Below are positions 44,573 to 53,885 of a stretch of DNA of 64,000 nt, piece after piece. Each line of letters opens with the position of its first letter. The first letter of the stretch is position 1. Source of the DNA: Akkermansia biwaensis. Lineage in GTDB: Bacteria; Verrucomicrobiota; Verrucomicrobiia; Verrucomicrobiales; Akkermansiaceae. The notes below the pieces were generated by a model, which made no database searches, was not told the origin of the DNA, and saw only the letters and a program-made list of their open reading frames with translations. The stretch covers positions 2,604,001 through 2,668,000 of the forward strand of contig NZ_AP025943.1 in NCBI RefSeq assembly GCF_026072915.1, in the 5' to 3' direction. A program made the position numbers and the translations under genes.

Positions 44573-45571
44573 TCAGCGTTCTTGTTTAAGCCATTCGGCG
44601 GCCTGCGGGGCGTAATAAGTAAGGATCATGTCCGCCCCGGCGCGCCGGATGGAAGTTAGAGTCTCCAGAACGGCCTCCCGTTCATCCAGCCAGCCGGAGG
44701 CTGCCGCGGACTTGATCATCAGGTACTCTCCGCTAACGTGGTAGGCCGCTACGGGCAGCGTGACATGACTGCGCATGGCCGCGATCACGTCCAGATACAG
44801 CGTGGCGGGCTTCACCATCAGGATGTCTGCGCCCTCCGCTTCGTCAAGCTGGGCTTCTCGCAGGGCTTCCCGGATATTGCCGGGATCCATCTGGTAGGTC
44901 TTCTTGTCCCCTTCCTTCGGAGCGCTCTCCAGGGCGCCGCGGAACGGCCCGTAAAGGGCGCTGGCATACTTGGCGGTGTAGGCCATGATGGAAACGTCGT
45001 CCAGGGCCTCGGAATCCAGCGTGGCGCGGATGGCGGCCACGCGGCCGTCCATCATGTCGCTGGGGGAGATAATATCCGCCCCAGCGTCCGCATGGCACAG
45101 GGCCTGTCGGCAGAGGACCTCCACGGAATCGTCGTTGAGAATCTCCATGGTGCCGTCGGACCGGAACTCCACCAGGCCGTCGTGCCCGTCTGAATTATAG
45201 GGGTCCAGCGCCACGTCCGTCATCACGGTCATGCCGGGAACTTCGCTTTTAAGGGCGTAAATGGTGCGGGGAATAAGTCCGTCCGGATTGTAGGCCTCGG
45301 AGGCGTCCGGCGTCTTCTTGTCGTCCGGAATGGCGGGGAAAAGGTCCAGCGTGCGGATTCCCAGGTCCATCAGGCGCTTGGCCTCCTCCACCAGTCCCTG
45401 CACGCTCCAGCGCGTGCAGCCGGGCAGGGAGGAAATGGGCTGGTTGCCGTCCCCCTCGTGGACGAAAACCGGGCAAATAAGATGTTCCGGGGAAAGGGAG
45501 GTCTCCCGGACCAGGCCCCGGATATTGGCGGACTTTCTGTTGCGGCGCGGCCGTATCGGTAGATTCATCAT
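44573..45571 (-). CDS. hemB: delta-aminolevulinic acid dehydratase (porphobilinogen synthase)
   Basis: HemB joins two 5-aminolevulinate molecules to porphobilinogen in the heme pathway. The 332-aa product carries TDVALDPYNSDGHDG, ADIISPSDMMDGR, the catalytic lysine region DVSIMAYTAKYASALYGPFR with YTAKY, and LMVKPATLYLDVIA with the Schiff-base lysine. The usual zinc cysteine motif (DVCLCEYT.HGHCG in E. coli) is replaced by the TDVALDPYNSDGHDG form, so it looks like the magnesium-type, cysteine-free variant. Two Met codons at the start leave the exact initiation one codon uncertain. Confidence 0.95.
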   Translation of the reverse strand: MMNLPIRPRRNRKSANIRGLVRETSLSPEHLICPVFVHEGDGNQPISSLPGCTRWSVQGLVEEAKRLMDLGIRTLDLFPAIPDDKKTPDASEAYNPDGLIPRTIYALKSEVPGMTVMTDVALDPYNSDGHDGLVEFRSDGTMEILNDDSVEVLCRQALCHADAGADIISPSDMMDGRVAAIRATLDSEALDDVSIMAYTAKYASALYGPFRGALESAPKEGDKKTYQMDPGNIREALREAQLDEAEGADILMVKPATLYLDVIAAMRSHVTLPVAAYHVSGEYLMIKSAAASGWLDEREAVLETLTSIRRAGADMILTYYAPQAAEWLKQER

Positions 45572-45656
45572 GGTGGATTATGAAAAAAATAATTGGGCGG
45601 GCATATCGGGTACTCTTCCCCGGCTGACGGAACTCCCGGAGCCGGAAAACTTCATT

Positions 45657-47264
45657 CTACAAATTCAGCGGTTTTTCATCGTCCGCTCCGGTCAGCATCC
45701 ACCCTTTCTCCGTCCGGGTGAAATACAGGTTGCATCTGGTAAAGCCGGACTTGGGCGTCGGCTTGAGGCCGATGGTGGCCTTCAGGGAAGTCCCCCCGTC
45801 CTTCAGTTCGAAGGCGCCTTTCAGCGTGGGCTTGTAATCCTTCCTGTTCCGGGAGGAAGGCTGGAACTCCTCCTTGCTCATAACGGCCTTCAGCTGCTTG
45901 AGCGCTTCTTCAAATTCCGGAACGGAGGCGAATCTGGACGGGGCCAGCATGCGGATCAGCGTCAGGCTGTCTCCGGCCTCCAGGGCGCGTCCGGCTGCGG
46001 AAACCGCCTCCTTAGGTTCGGAATAGGCAAGGGCCGGATACGTCCTGTGGAAATCCGCAATGATGCGGCTGGTGGTGGACTCGTCCGGCTTCAGGTTCCA
46101 GGAGGAAAAAGCGTCCCCCACATACATCTTGAACACCGGAAAGCCGTCCGTGGGGTCCTGTATCTTTTCCAGCGCGTAGCGGTAGATCAGGGCGGGCTTG
46201 TCTATGTCCGGCAAGCTCATGCGCGGCGGCAAAATGGTCATGGCCGCAATGCTGTGGATATCCTTCTCCGTCTTCTTGGCCTCGTTCTTGTTGCGCTCCG
46301 GCTGGTCGTCCCGTTTGTTCGGGTCAAGCTGGTCGTCCGGATGGGGCTGGAGGGGAACCAGGATGGTATTCGGGAACCCCATGAAACTGAGGTTGGTGGG
46401 TTGGATGTAGCGGTTCTCCGGGTTCCGGTCCTGCAGGCGCATGGCCTTCACCACGGGGGTGAGGCGGGCACTCTGGGTAATGGCGGACTCCATGTAATAG
46501 GGCGCGACGAGCAGGGCTGCGATGCGGGCCGGATCGCCCTCCTTCACGGTGCGGATCAGGAGCTTTTTAATCTCGTCGTCTGACTTGCCCTTGACGGCCT
46601 CCACCCGGAACCGCTTGATATGTTCCAGGGCCTTCTTCACGGCGGCCACGGAATACTGGTGCGCGAGGCCGAAAATCTTCTTCTTGGCCTCGGTGGAAAT
46701 CTGTGCCGCCTGCTGGCGGACATGGTCGTTGAAAGGCAGGAACGTATTGTCAAAACTGCCGGGCGTCAGGGACGCCTTCCACTTTCCGTTCTTCTTGACC
46801 AGGGCCACGGCGGTGGCCGCGTAAACGTAGGGGTTGGTCCTGTCTGGCAGCATGATATAGGCCATGGCCAGGTCCCCGTCCATGATGATGGAGGCCTCGT
46901 CCACGAACGGCGGCCTTTCCGGGGAAGACGCCGTCACGTAGGCCTGCACGGCCTCCATGCGGGAAAGAATGCTCTTCAGCTTCAACGGCCCCACGAATGG
47001 GGACGTGGCGGGCAGGGACTTGTACGGCTCTGCGCTCCAGTCCGTTTTTTCCTGCAGGGCGCGGAGAAGAAGTTTGGCCGCATTGAAGGGCGTGCTCTGG
47101 TCCGGCATGGGGGCATTGTCCCCGTTCCCTTCACTCCCGCCTTCCGGCGTTTTGTCCAGATTGATCGGGAAGCTTGCCGGGGCGTCGGGGGGAGGCTCCT
47201 GCGTGCCCGCGGAAAATCCGCAGGGCAGGCTGAGGCAGAGAAGGGCGAGGGGGAGGAATTTCAT
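45657..47264 (-). CDS. large secreted hypothetical protein, 535 aa
   Basis: The first 20 residues (MKFLPLALLCLSLPCGFSAG) are a signal peptide, possibly a lipoprotein since a Cys sits at residue 15. A low-complexity proline and acidic linker (about 20-60) precedes a long helical and beta-mixed domain. I recognise no family. Segments such as SILSRMEAVQAYVTAS and ALEAGDSLTLIRMLAPSRF repeat helical features. Near residue 320 it has a charged stretch (DPNKRDDQPERNKNEAKK). It stands between hemB and thrS, and points away from thrS. Function unknown. Confidence 0.75.
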   Translation of the reverse strand: MKFLPLALLCLSLPCGFSAGTQEPPPDAPASFPINLDKTPEGGSEGNGDNAPMPDQSTPFNAAKLLLRALQEKTDWSAEPYKSLPATSPFVGPLKLKSILSRMEAVQAYVTASSPERPPFVDEASIIMDGDLAMAYIMLPDRTNPYVYAATAVALVKKNGKWKASLTPGSFDNTFLPFNDHVRQQAAQISTEAKKKIFGLAHQYSVAAVKKALEHIKRFRVEAVKGKSDDEIKKLLIRTVKEGDPARIAALLVAPYYMESAITQSARLTPVVKAMRLQDRNPENRYIQPTNLSFMGFPNTILVPLQPHPDDQLDPNKRDDQPERNKNEAKKTEKDIHSIAAMTILPPRMSLPDIDKPALIYRYALEKIQDPTDGFPVFKMYVGDAFSSWNLKPDESTTSRIIADFHRTYPALAYSEPKEAVSAAGRALEAGDSLTLIRMLAPSRFASVPEFEEALKQLKAVMSKEEFQPSSRNRKDYKPTLKGAFELKDGGTSLKATIGLKPTPKSGFTRCNLYFTRTEKGWMLTGADDEKPLNL

Positions 47265-47897
47265 AACCGCTGGCCGTCAATATGGCATAAATGCGTTCTG
47301 CTGTAAATCATTCATTGCCTGATGGCGGACCGGACTAACCCGGCAGGGGAAAAGTGGAAAAAGGGGAGAAAAAAGAAACGGCCGCTTCCCGGAACGCCTG
47401 CACAGGCGCTGAATGAGGCCGCCGGTGTGAAAACCGCGGGCACAGGGGGGGGAATCCGGCAAAGACCCTGCCGCGGTTTTCTGGGAAAAACGGAGCGGGA
47501 CACATCTGTCAGCGCCTTCCGGAAAAGGACGGGCGTGGGAAAACCTCCCGCCTCCGGAAAGAACAAGCCACGGGAACCTGTACCGCCGCGGCACCGCTGG
47601 AACAGGAGGAAACATGCACCCTGCGGAAAGAAAAAGTGCCCGTGGAAAATGGAACAACGCCGCGGACATGATGAACTTTCCATGCCGGAATCCCTGCGGG
47701 GCCGGGAAAAACGGCAGGCCAGTAAACCTCCGGCAATGAAAAAACAGAGCCGCGGAAACGCGGGCAACCGTCCCGTGCGGCCCTTCCCGGCCATCGCGTG
47801 GCGATGCGCTTGTCGGAACCGATATGCCTTAAATTTTTGGAAAGGCGGCTTTTTTGCATTTGCCAACAGTGCCTGAGGGGGGTTAACTAATGCGCGT
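47265..47897. other. gene-free, divergent leader region upstream of thrS
   Basis: No credible gene. Several long frames exist on both strands, but they are basic and proline-rich shadows of a G+C-rich leader. A G-rich run (GAGGGGGG at 47876-47883) lies about 14 bases before the thrS ATG. An in-frame TGA at 47874 closes any longer thrS product. I see no clear T-box or other known riboswitch core. Confidence 0.45.
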
Positions 47898-49790
47898 ATG
47901 TCCGAACACAAGGAAAGAAAGACTCTTGAAGAACGCAATCAGATGTCTGATCTGGAACGCCTGCGCCATTCCTGCGCGCACATTCTGGCCACGGCCATTT
48001 GCCGCATCTGGCCGGATGCCCAGCTGGCGGGCGGTCCCGCCGTGGAAAACGGTTTCTATTACGACGTGGAGCTGGACCACCGCATCAGCACGGAAGACTT
48101 TGAACGCATTGAAGCGGAAATGAAAAAAGTGGTGAAGGAAAACCAGACCTTCCAGAAGGAAATCATCTCCCGTGCGGACGCCATGAAAATGGCGGAATCC
48201 GGGGAACTGGGCGCCCTGGGCCCGCGCAGCGGCCCCTCCCGCTTTAAAATCGACCTGCTGAACGACATCCCGGAAGACGAGCAAATCTCCCTGTACCGCA
48301 ACGGAGACTTCACGGACCTGTGCGCCGGACCCCACGTGGGCCGCACCGGCAACTGCAAGGCCTTTAAAATCATGAGCGTGGCCAGCGCCTTCTACAAGGG
48401 GGACAAAAACCGCCCCATGCTCCAGCGCATCTACGGCACCTGCTTCCCGAACCGGACCCAGCTTGACGAACATCTCGCGCGCCTGGAGGAAGCCCGCCGC
48501 CGCGACCACCGGAAGCTCGGCCGCGAGCTGGGCCTCTTCTGCATTGACGAGGCCGTGGGCCAGGGCCTCATCCTCTGGAAGCCCAAGGGCGCCCTCATCC
48601 GCCGCTCCCTGCAGGACTTCATCACGGAGGAACTGGACAAGCTGGGCTACTCCCAGGTATACACCCCCAACATCGGCAAGCTGGACCTGTACCGCACCTC
48701 CGGCCACTTCCCGTACTACCGGGAAAGCCAGTACGCCCCCATCCCGGAGCGCGACGCCATGGAAAAACTCTGCGAGGAAGGCGCCACCTGCGCGGAACTC
48801 TTCAACGGCCTGACGGACGGCACCATTGAAGGCTACATGCTCAAGCCGATGAACTGCCCGCACCACATCAAAATTTACGCTAATGACGCCCACTCCTACC
48901 GCGACCTGCCCGTCCGCCTGGCGGAATTCGGCACGGTGTACCGCTGGGAACAGAGCGGGGAACTGGGCGGCATGACGCGCGTGCGCGGCTTCACCCAGGA
49001 TGACGCCCACATCTTCTGCACCCCGGACCAGCTTGCCGGGGAAATCCGCCAGTGCCTGGGCATCGTGAAAACCATCTTCGGCACCCTGGGAATGACGGAC
49101 TACCGCGTGCGCCTCTCCATGCGCGACCCGGAAAGCGACAAATACGTGGGTTCCCCGGAAAACTGGGACAAGGCGGAACAGGCCCTGCGGGATGCCGCGG
49201 AATGGCTGGGCGCGGACTATAGTGAGGAAGCCGGGGAAGCCGCCTTCTACGGTCCCAAGATCGACTTCATCGTGCGCGACGCCATCGGCCGCGAATGGCA
49301 GCTCGGCACCGTGCAGGTGGACTACAACCTCCCGGAACGCTTTGACCTCCATTACACCGGAGCGGACAACAAGCCGCACCGGCCCGTCATGGTGCACCGC
49401 GCCCCGTTCGGCTCCATGGAACGCTTCACCGGCCTGCTCATCGAGCACTTTGAAGGAAAATTCCCCACCTGGCTCTCTCCGGAGCAGGTGCGTGTGCTCC
49501 CCATCTCCGACAAGGTCATGGACATCGCCAAAACCTACCGTGACGCCCTGGCCTCCCGGGGCGTTCGCGTCACGGTGGATGAAACCGCGGACAAAATCGG
49601 CGCCAAAATCCGCAACGCCCGGCTGGAGCGCGTGCCCTACATGCTCGTCATCGGCCAGCGGGAGGCGGAGGAAGGCACCGTTTCCGTACGCCACCGGGAC
49701 CGGGAAGACCTGGGCTCCATGCCCTTTGAACAATTCATGGATGCCGTCTCCCGGGAAATAGCGGAGCGTCATATTTCCCCCGTGATTTGA
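47898..49790 (+). CDS. thrS: threonyl-tRNA synthetase without the N-terminal TGS domain
   Basis: ThrRS charges tRNA-Thr. The 630-aa product begins almost directly at the editing domain: LRHSCAHILATAI, with its zinc-like HxxxH at His24 and His28. The editing pocket continues with GGPAVENGFYYDVEL and DLCAGPHVGRTG. The catalytic domain shows YMLKPMNCPHHIKIY (zinc Cys), RVRGFTQDDAHIFC, FYGPKIDFIVRD and PVMVHRAPFGSMERF, and the anticodon domain follows to the end. The usual TGS domain of about 60 residues is missing, and an in-frame TGA sits 8 codons upstream. Between ESQYAPI and GYMLKPM it carries about 30 extra residues compared with E. coli. infC follows after 39 bases, the classic order. Confidence 0.95.
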   Translation: MSEHKERKTLEERNQMSDLERLRHSCAHILATAICRIWPDAQLAGGPAVENGFYYDVELDHRISTEDFERIEAEMKKVVKENQTFQKEIISRADAMKMAESGELGALGPRSGPSRFKIDLLNDIPEDEQISLYRNGDFTDLCAGPHVGRTGNCKAFKIMSVASAFYKGDKNRPMLQRIYGTCFPNRTQLDEHLARLEEARRRDHRKLGRELGLFCIDEAVGQGLILWKPKGALIRRSLQDFITEELDKLGYSQVYTPNIGKLDLYRTSGHFPYYRESQYAPIPERDAMEKLCEEGATCAELFNGLTDGTIEGYMLKPMNCPHHIKIYANDAHSYRDLPVRLAEFGTVYRWEQSGELGGMTRVRGFTQDDAHIFCTPDQLAGEIRQCLGIVKTIFGTLGMTDYRVRLSMRDPESDKYVGSPENWDKAEQALRDAAEWLGADYSEEAGEAAFYGPKIDFIVRDAIGREWQLGTVQVDYNLPERFDLHYTGADNKPHRPVMVHRAPFGSMERFTGLLIEHFEGKFPTWLSPEQVRVLPISDKVMDIAKTYRDALASRGVRVTVDETADKIGAKIRNARLERVPYMLVIGQREAEEGTVSVRHRDREDLGSMPFEQFMDAVSREIAERHISPVI

Positions 49791-49829
49791 GTTGCCAAGT
49801 TATTTTATTTAGTTTAGTAATATCCGGAC

Positions 49830-50468
49830 GTGCCAATAAAGCCAACGAAGAATAATGACGGTAATCGCCGCCGCGAGCGCGGTGATCAGACTCGGGTCAA
49901 CGAGCGGATCCGCGCCCCCCGCGTGCGCGTGGTGACCGCCAACGGAGACCAGCTCGGGATAATGAACACGCGTGAAGCGCTGGAAAAGGCCAAGGCCCTT
50001 GGCCTGGACCTGGTGGAAGTGGCGAGCAACGCGGACCCGCCCGTGTGCCGCGTGGTGGACTACGGACGGTACAAGTACCAGCAGTCCAAGCTTCAGAAAA
50101 CCAACAAAAGCCGCACGATCAAGCTCAAGGAGGTCAAGCTCCGCATCGGTACGGACACCAACGACTACAACGTGAAAATGGCCCGTACGGAAAGCTTCCT
50201 GGACCACGGTCACAAAGTGCGCTTCCAGCTCCGCTTCCGCGGCCGTGAAAACGCGCACCACGAACTGGGCTATGACATGCTCAACAAGGTCATTGCGGAC
50301 ATGAAAACCATGGCGCAGGTGGACCAGCCCCCGCGCCTGGCCGGCAACACCATGCACATGGTGCTGGCTCCGTTGCCCGCCGCGCAGCGCGTGAAAAAAT
50401 TCACCGCCCATTTGGACGCCGATTTCGACTCGGAAGACTCCGCCTTTGACGCGGAAGACGACGAATAA
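49830..50468 (+). CDS. infC: translation initiation factor IF-3
   Basis: IF-3 prevents joining of ribosomal subunits and checks start codons. The 212-aa product starts at GTG 49830; infC often uses unusual start codons. IF3-N is at TRVNERIRAPRVRVV, then NGDQLGIMNTREALEKAKA and GLDLVEVASNADPPVCRVVDYG. IF3-C runs from LKEVKLRIGTDTNDYNVKM through VRFQLRFRGRENAH. The C-terminus ends in an acidic tail (DSEDSAFDAEDDE) longer than that of E. coli. The gene lies 39 bases after thrS. The usual next genes, rpmI and rplT, are not found; a CRISPR array comes instead. Confidence 0.96.
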   Translation: MPIKPTKNNDGNRRRERGDQTRVNERIRAPRVRVVTANGDQLGIMNTREALEKAKALGLDLVEVASNADPPVCRVVDYGRYKYQQSKLQKTNKSRTIKLKEVKLRIGTDTNDYNVKMARTESFLDHGHKVRFQLRFRGRENAHHELGYDMLNKVIADMKTMAQVDQPPRLAGNTMHMVLAPLPAAQRVKKFTAHLDADFDSEDSAFDAEDDE

Positions 50469-50493
50469 AATTGCGCTTTTTTCTCCATTTCAC

Positions 50494-50527
50494 AGGCTTT
50501 CCGCTCCAAGAACGGAAAGCCTTTTTT
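50494..50527 (+). terminator. terminator of thrS-infC
   Basis: AGGCTTTCCG and CGGAAAGCCT (10-bp stem) with a 9-base loop are followed by T5. It lies 26 bases past the infC stop. Confidence 0.92.
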
Positions 50528-50972
50528 ATGCCGGAATGTTGTCATGCACGGCGTCCCTCGTGCCGCACGGTCGGGAATTGTCCGGAAAACGAATGTGGAA
50601 GGTCCCATGAAATCATGGAAGGAGGCCTTTTCCCGACCTTCTTCCTGTTCCGTCTTCATCGCACACGCGGGAAAGTTTCTGGACGAAAGGCGCGGAACGG
50701 AATACTATGGCCTCTGCATCGCAGCAGGCGAGGGTTGTCGGGACGGCTGGAACGACTTCGTGGCGGAACCTTCCTCCGTCCTTCTCACTCACCGCGCCAA
50801 CCCCCGGCTCACAGAAAAATCCCGGAACACCGGCGATTCCTGTAACGCTCAGGGTATCTTAGATTGACATCTCCCCATATACCATTTTAGGCGTGGAATA
50901 CGCATCTCCGCGGACAGGTTGGCGCAAAATACCCTTTGCGTGCCTGACTCTCAATATGTATATATCCCCGCC
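50528..50972. other. stretch between infC and the CRISPR array, including the probable leader
   Basis: No convincing gene. A 108-codon plus frame (50544-50867) has no ribosome-binding site or domain. The last 100 bases before the first repeat are A+T-richer and include TTGACA at 50864-50869. They fit a CRISPR leader, because the degenerate repeats lie at the far (right) end. Confidence 0.45.
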
Positions 50973-51783
50973 GTCGCACCCTCACGGGTGCGTGGATTGA
51001 AACTATTACGACAAATCCCAGGTCTATACACGACAGGGTCGCACCCTCACGGGTGCGTGGATTGAAACCCATACCGGAAATAGTACCGTCCATGTGACGG
51101 CGGTCGCACCCTCACGGGTGCGTGGATTGAAACTGCTCTGAAAAACGGTAAGGGCGCCAGACTGCCGGTCGCACCCTCACGGGTGCGTGGATTGAAACAT
51201 GACTGCGTGCCTGGACATCAACCCGTCTTGGGGTCGCACCCTCACGGGTGCGTGGATTGAAACGGTGCGCTCCTCTGTCTCACGCCCCACTCCTTAAGTC
51301 GCACCCTCACGGGTGCGTGGATTGAAACCCGGCGCACAGTTCGGCGCGATCCAGCGGGAGACGTCGCACCCTCACGGGTGCGTGGATTGAAACTTGCACA
51401 GCGCAGAGATGCAGCGCTTGCTCCCCTGTCGCACCCTCACGGGTGCGTGGATTGAAACATTGCCACGGTCATTGACCGCATCGGGACGGGCAGTCGCACC
51501 CTCACGGGTGCGTGGATTGAAACAAGGGAGGCAGCGGCGTGGCGCATGTGCTGCGCGTCGCACCCTCACGGGTGCGTGGATTGAAACGATTGAGGCGGCA
51601 GAAGGAATTCCCCCCGCCATCTGGTCGCACCCTCACGGGTGCGTGGATTGAAACTGTGATTATCAAACAAAAACCGTTGAAACCTACAGTCGCCCCCTTA
51701 CGAGTGCATGGATGAAGCCCGAATGACTTTTAGTCTTTCATCTTTAGTATTTGTCGCACCTTCACGGGTGCGACTGATAGAAT
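50973..51783 (+). CRISPR. CRISPR array, 11 intact plus 2 degenerate repeats, type I-C-like
   Basis: Intact 31-base repeats start at 50973, 51038, 51103, 51168, 51233, 51298, 51363, 51428, 51493, 51557 and 51624. Spacers are 33-36 bases (mostly 34). Each repeat has the palindrome GCACCCTCACGGGTGC and the end GTGGATTGAAAC, which is the type I-C (Dvulg) form. Two decayed units start at 51689 and 51753, marking the leader-distal end, so the leader is on the left. All spacers differ. No cas gene is present on either side within the window. Confidence 0.97.
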
Positions 51784-51863
51784 CCATCATGAACGCATGT
51801 TCCGATGTTTTCTTATGATGATTCCTTTTGGCTGAAAGGCTTTTCCATGACGTTCAGGCCATG

Positions 51864-51901
51864 AAAAAGCGCCGGTTCCCACAGGGAGGGGACCGGCGCT
51901 T
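51864..51901 (-). terminator. terminator of the fumarase gene
   Basis: On the minus strand AGCGCCGGTCCCC pairs with GGGAACCGGCGCT (one mismatch region near the loop), followed by TTTTT, 20 bases beyond the fumarase stop. Confidence 0.85.
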
Positions 51902-51921
51902 GCGGTATAAGGGGGGAGGGG

Positions 51922-53568
51922 TTAATGGGCGCAGCCGGCGCAGGCCCAGCCTTCGCGGATTTTGGCGAAGAAGTCGTTGCCCTTGTCATCCACCAGGATG
52001 AAGGCAGGGAAGTCTTCCACTTCAATTTTCCAGATGGCTTCCATGCCCAGTTCCGGGTATTCCAGCAGTTCCACCTTTTTGATGTTGTTCTTGGCAAGAA
52101 TGGCGGCGGGGCCGCCGATGGAACCCAGGTAGAAGCCGCCGTGCTTGTGGCAGGCGTCCGTCACCTGCTGGCTGCGGTTGCCCTTGGCGATCATGATCAT
52201 GGAGCCGCCGTTCTCCTGGAACAGGTCCACGTAGGAATCCATGCGGCCCGCGGTGGTCGGCCCGAAGGAGCCGGAGGGATAGCCTTCCGGGGTCTTGGCC
52301 GGTCCGGCGTAGTAAACGGGGTGGTCCTTGATGTACTGGGGCAACCCTTCTCCGCGTTCCAGGCGTTCCTTGAGCTTGGCATGGGCGATGTCCCTGGCCA
52401 CGACGATGGTGCCGTTCAGGCTCAGGCGCGTGGTGACGGGGTATTTGCTCAGGTCCGCCAGCACTTCCTTCATCGGGCGGTTCAGGTCGATGGAAACGGC
52501 CTCGCTGGAGGTCATCCGCAGGGCTTCCGGAATATACTGGCCGGGGTTGGTTTCCAATTGTTCAATAAAGATGCCTTCCGGCGTGATTTTGGCTTTGGCA
52601 TTGCGGTCCGCGGAACAGGAAACGCCCAATCCCACCGGGCAGGAGGCGCCGTGGCGGGGCAGACGGATCACGCGTACGTCCAGCGCATACCACTTGCCGC
52701 CGAACTGGGCGCCCAGGCCCAGCTTGCAGGCTTCCGCATGCAGCTCCTTTTCCAGTTCCACGTCGCGGAAGGCGCGGCCGTACTCGTTGCCGGTGGTGGG
52801 AAGGTTGTCGTAATACTTGGTGGAAGCCATCTTCACGGTCTTCAGGCACTTCTCCGCGGAGGTGCCGCCGATGACGAAGGCGATGTGGTAGGGCGGGCAG
52901 GCCGCCGTGCCCAGCGTGCTCATTTTTTCCACCAGGAACTTCTTGAGCGTGGCGGGGTTGAGCAGGGCCTTGGTTTCCTGGTAAAGATAGGTCTTGTTGG
53001 CGGAGCCGCCGCCCTTAGCGACGAAGAGGAAGGAATACTTCATGCCTTCCACGGCTTCAATGTCTATCTGGGCGGGCAGGTTGGTTCCGGTGTTCTTCTC
53101 CGTGTACATGTCCAGCGCCACGGTTTGGGAGTAGCGCAGGTTGTTCTGGGTGTAGGCGTCGTACACGCCGTGGGAAAGAAATTCGCAGTCGTCGCAGCCG
53201 GTCCAGACCTGCTGGCCCTTCTTGCCGACGATGGTGGCGGTGCCCGTGTCCTGGCAGAAGGGAAGGATGCCGGCGGCGGCCACTTCCGCGTTACGGAGCA
53301 TCGTCAGGGCCACGCTCTTGTCGTTGGCGCTGGCTTCCGGATCGTCCAGGATGGCGGCCACCTGCTTCAAATGGGCGGGGCGCAGGAAGAAAGCCACGTC
53401 GTGGAAGGCTTCCGCGGCCAGAAGGCGCAGGCCCTCCGGTTCCACCTTGAGCATGGGGTGCCCTTCAAATTCCCCTACGCTTACGTAGTTGGAGGTGATG
53501 AGGCGGTACTGGGTGTCGTCCTTTTCCAGAGGAAAAGGGTCCTGATAATGAAAATCCGGTGTTGCCAT
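51922..53568 (-). CDS. class I fumarate hydratase (iron-sulfur type)
   Basis: The enzyme hydrates fumarate to L-malate with an oxygen-sensitive [4Fe-4S] cluster. Its 548 aa equals the usual length of single-chain FumA/FumB enzymes. Cluster cysteines fit those in [24 protein letters not shown] and [56 protein letters not shown] and [17 protein letters not shown] are the active-site blocks of the beta part. It ends with CAGCAH, two further cysteines not needed for the cluster. Single gene with its own terminator; with sucCD it belongs to the TCA or reductive succinate route. Confidence 0.95.
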   Translation of the reverse strand: MATPDFHYQDPFPLEKDDTQYRLITSNYVSVGEFEGHPMLKVEPEGLRLLAAEAFHDVAFFLRPAHLKQVAAILDDPEASANDKSVALTMLRNAEVAAAGILPFCQDTGTATIVGKKGQQVWTGCDDCEFLSHGVYDAYTQNNLRYSQTVALDMYTEKNTGTNLPAQIDIEAVEGMKYSFLFVAKGGGSANKTYLYQETKALLNPATLKKFLVEKMSTLGTAACPPYHIAFVIGGTSAEKCLKTVKMASTKYYDNLPTTGNEYGRAFRDVELEKELHAEACKLGLGAQFGGKWYALDVRVIRLPRHGASCPVGLGVSCSADRNAKAKITPEGIFIEQLETNPGQYIPEALRMTSSEAVSIDLNRPMKEVLADLSKYPVTTRLSLNGTIVVARDIAHAKLKERLERGEGLPQYIKDHPVYYAGPAKTPEGYPSGSFGPTTAGRMDSYVDLFQENGGSMIMIAKGNRSQQVTDACHKHGGFYLGSIGGPAAILAKNNIKKVELLEYPELGMEAIWKIEVEDFPAFILVDDKGNDFFAKIREGWACAGCAH

Positions 53569-53661
53569 AACGGGGGGAAATATAGCGGAGCTCGCCTACG
53601 GGTTCGAGCAAAAAAATCAGGGCGCTTCCGTGGCGAGAGAGGGCTGGAAAATCCTCGCCCG

Positions 53662-53885
53662 CTACTCCTGCGTCCGGAACGGGATGATGCGTGCAAGGAA
53701 CCACGGGAAGACATCCTCCGGACCGCTGGGGATGGCCATGGGCATCATATCCCGCTGCATGCTCCGTTCCTCCTTCAGAGAGAAAATAGGGATGGTAAAC
53801 AGAAGTTCTGCCGGGGTGATGCCACCCCTTGCGCCGCCAGCCGGTCGCTGTCCGGATGAACGGAGATCAATGTCAGGCTGCCGGG
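53662..53885 (-). pseudogene. probable remnant related to the upstream SecD-P1-head-like gene
   Basis: On the minus strand, just across the stop of the preceding gene, another frame reads SLTLISVHPDSDRLAAQG. This resembles PLVAFRAVHPDNDRLVAEG in the intact gene upstream. The adjacent frame continues GITPAELLFTIPIF and then diverges. Together they suggest a frameshifted, shortened second copy. The match is short, so the call is tentative. Confidence 0.35.

Noticed and set aside
47322-47876. 184-codon plus-strand frame before thrS
   Set aside because: Composition is extremely basic and proline-rich, there is no ribosome-binding site, and equally long frames exist on the other strand.
47265-47897. 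T-box or other riboswitch before thrS
   Set aside because: I found no T-box core or specifier arrangement; the region is just a G+C-rich leader to my reading.
47890-48123. ATG at 47890 better placed after the G-rich run
   Set aside because: It opens a different frame without protein character; thrS must start at 47898.
50887-51620. Minus-strand frames inside the CRISPR array
   Set aside because: They only translate the repeats (repeating FNPRTREGA/VSIHAPVRVR-like text).
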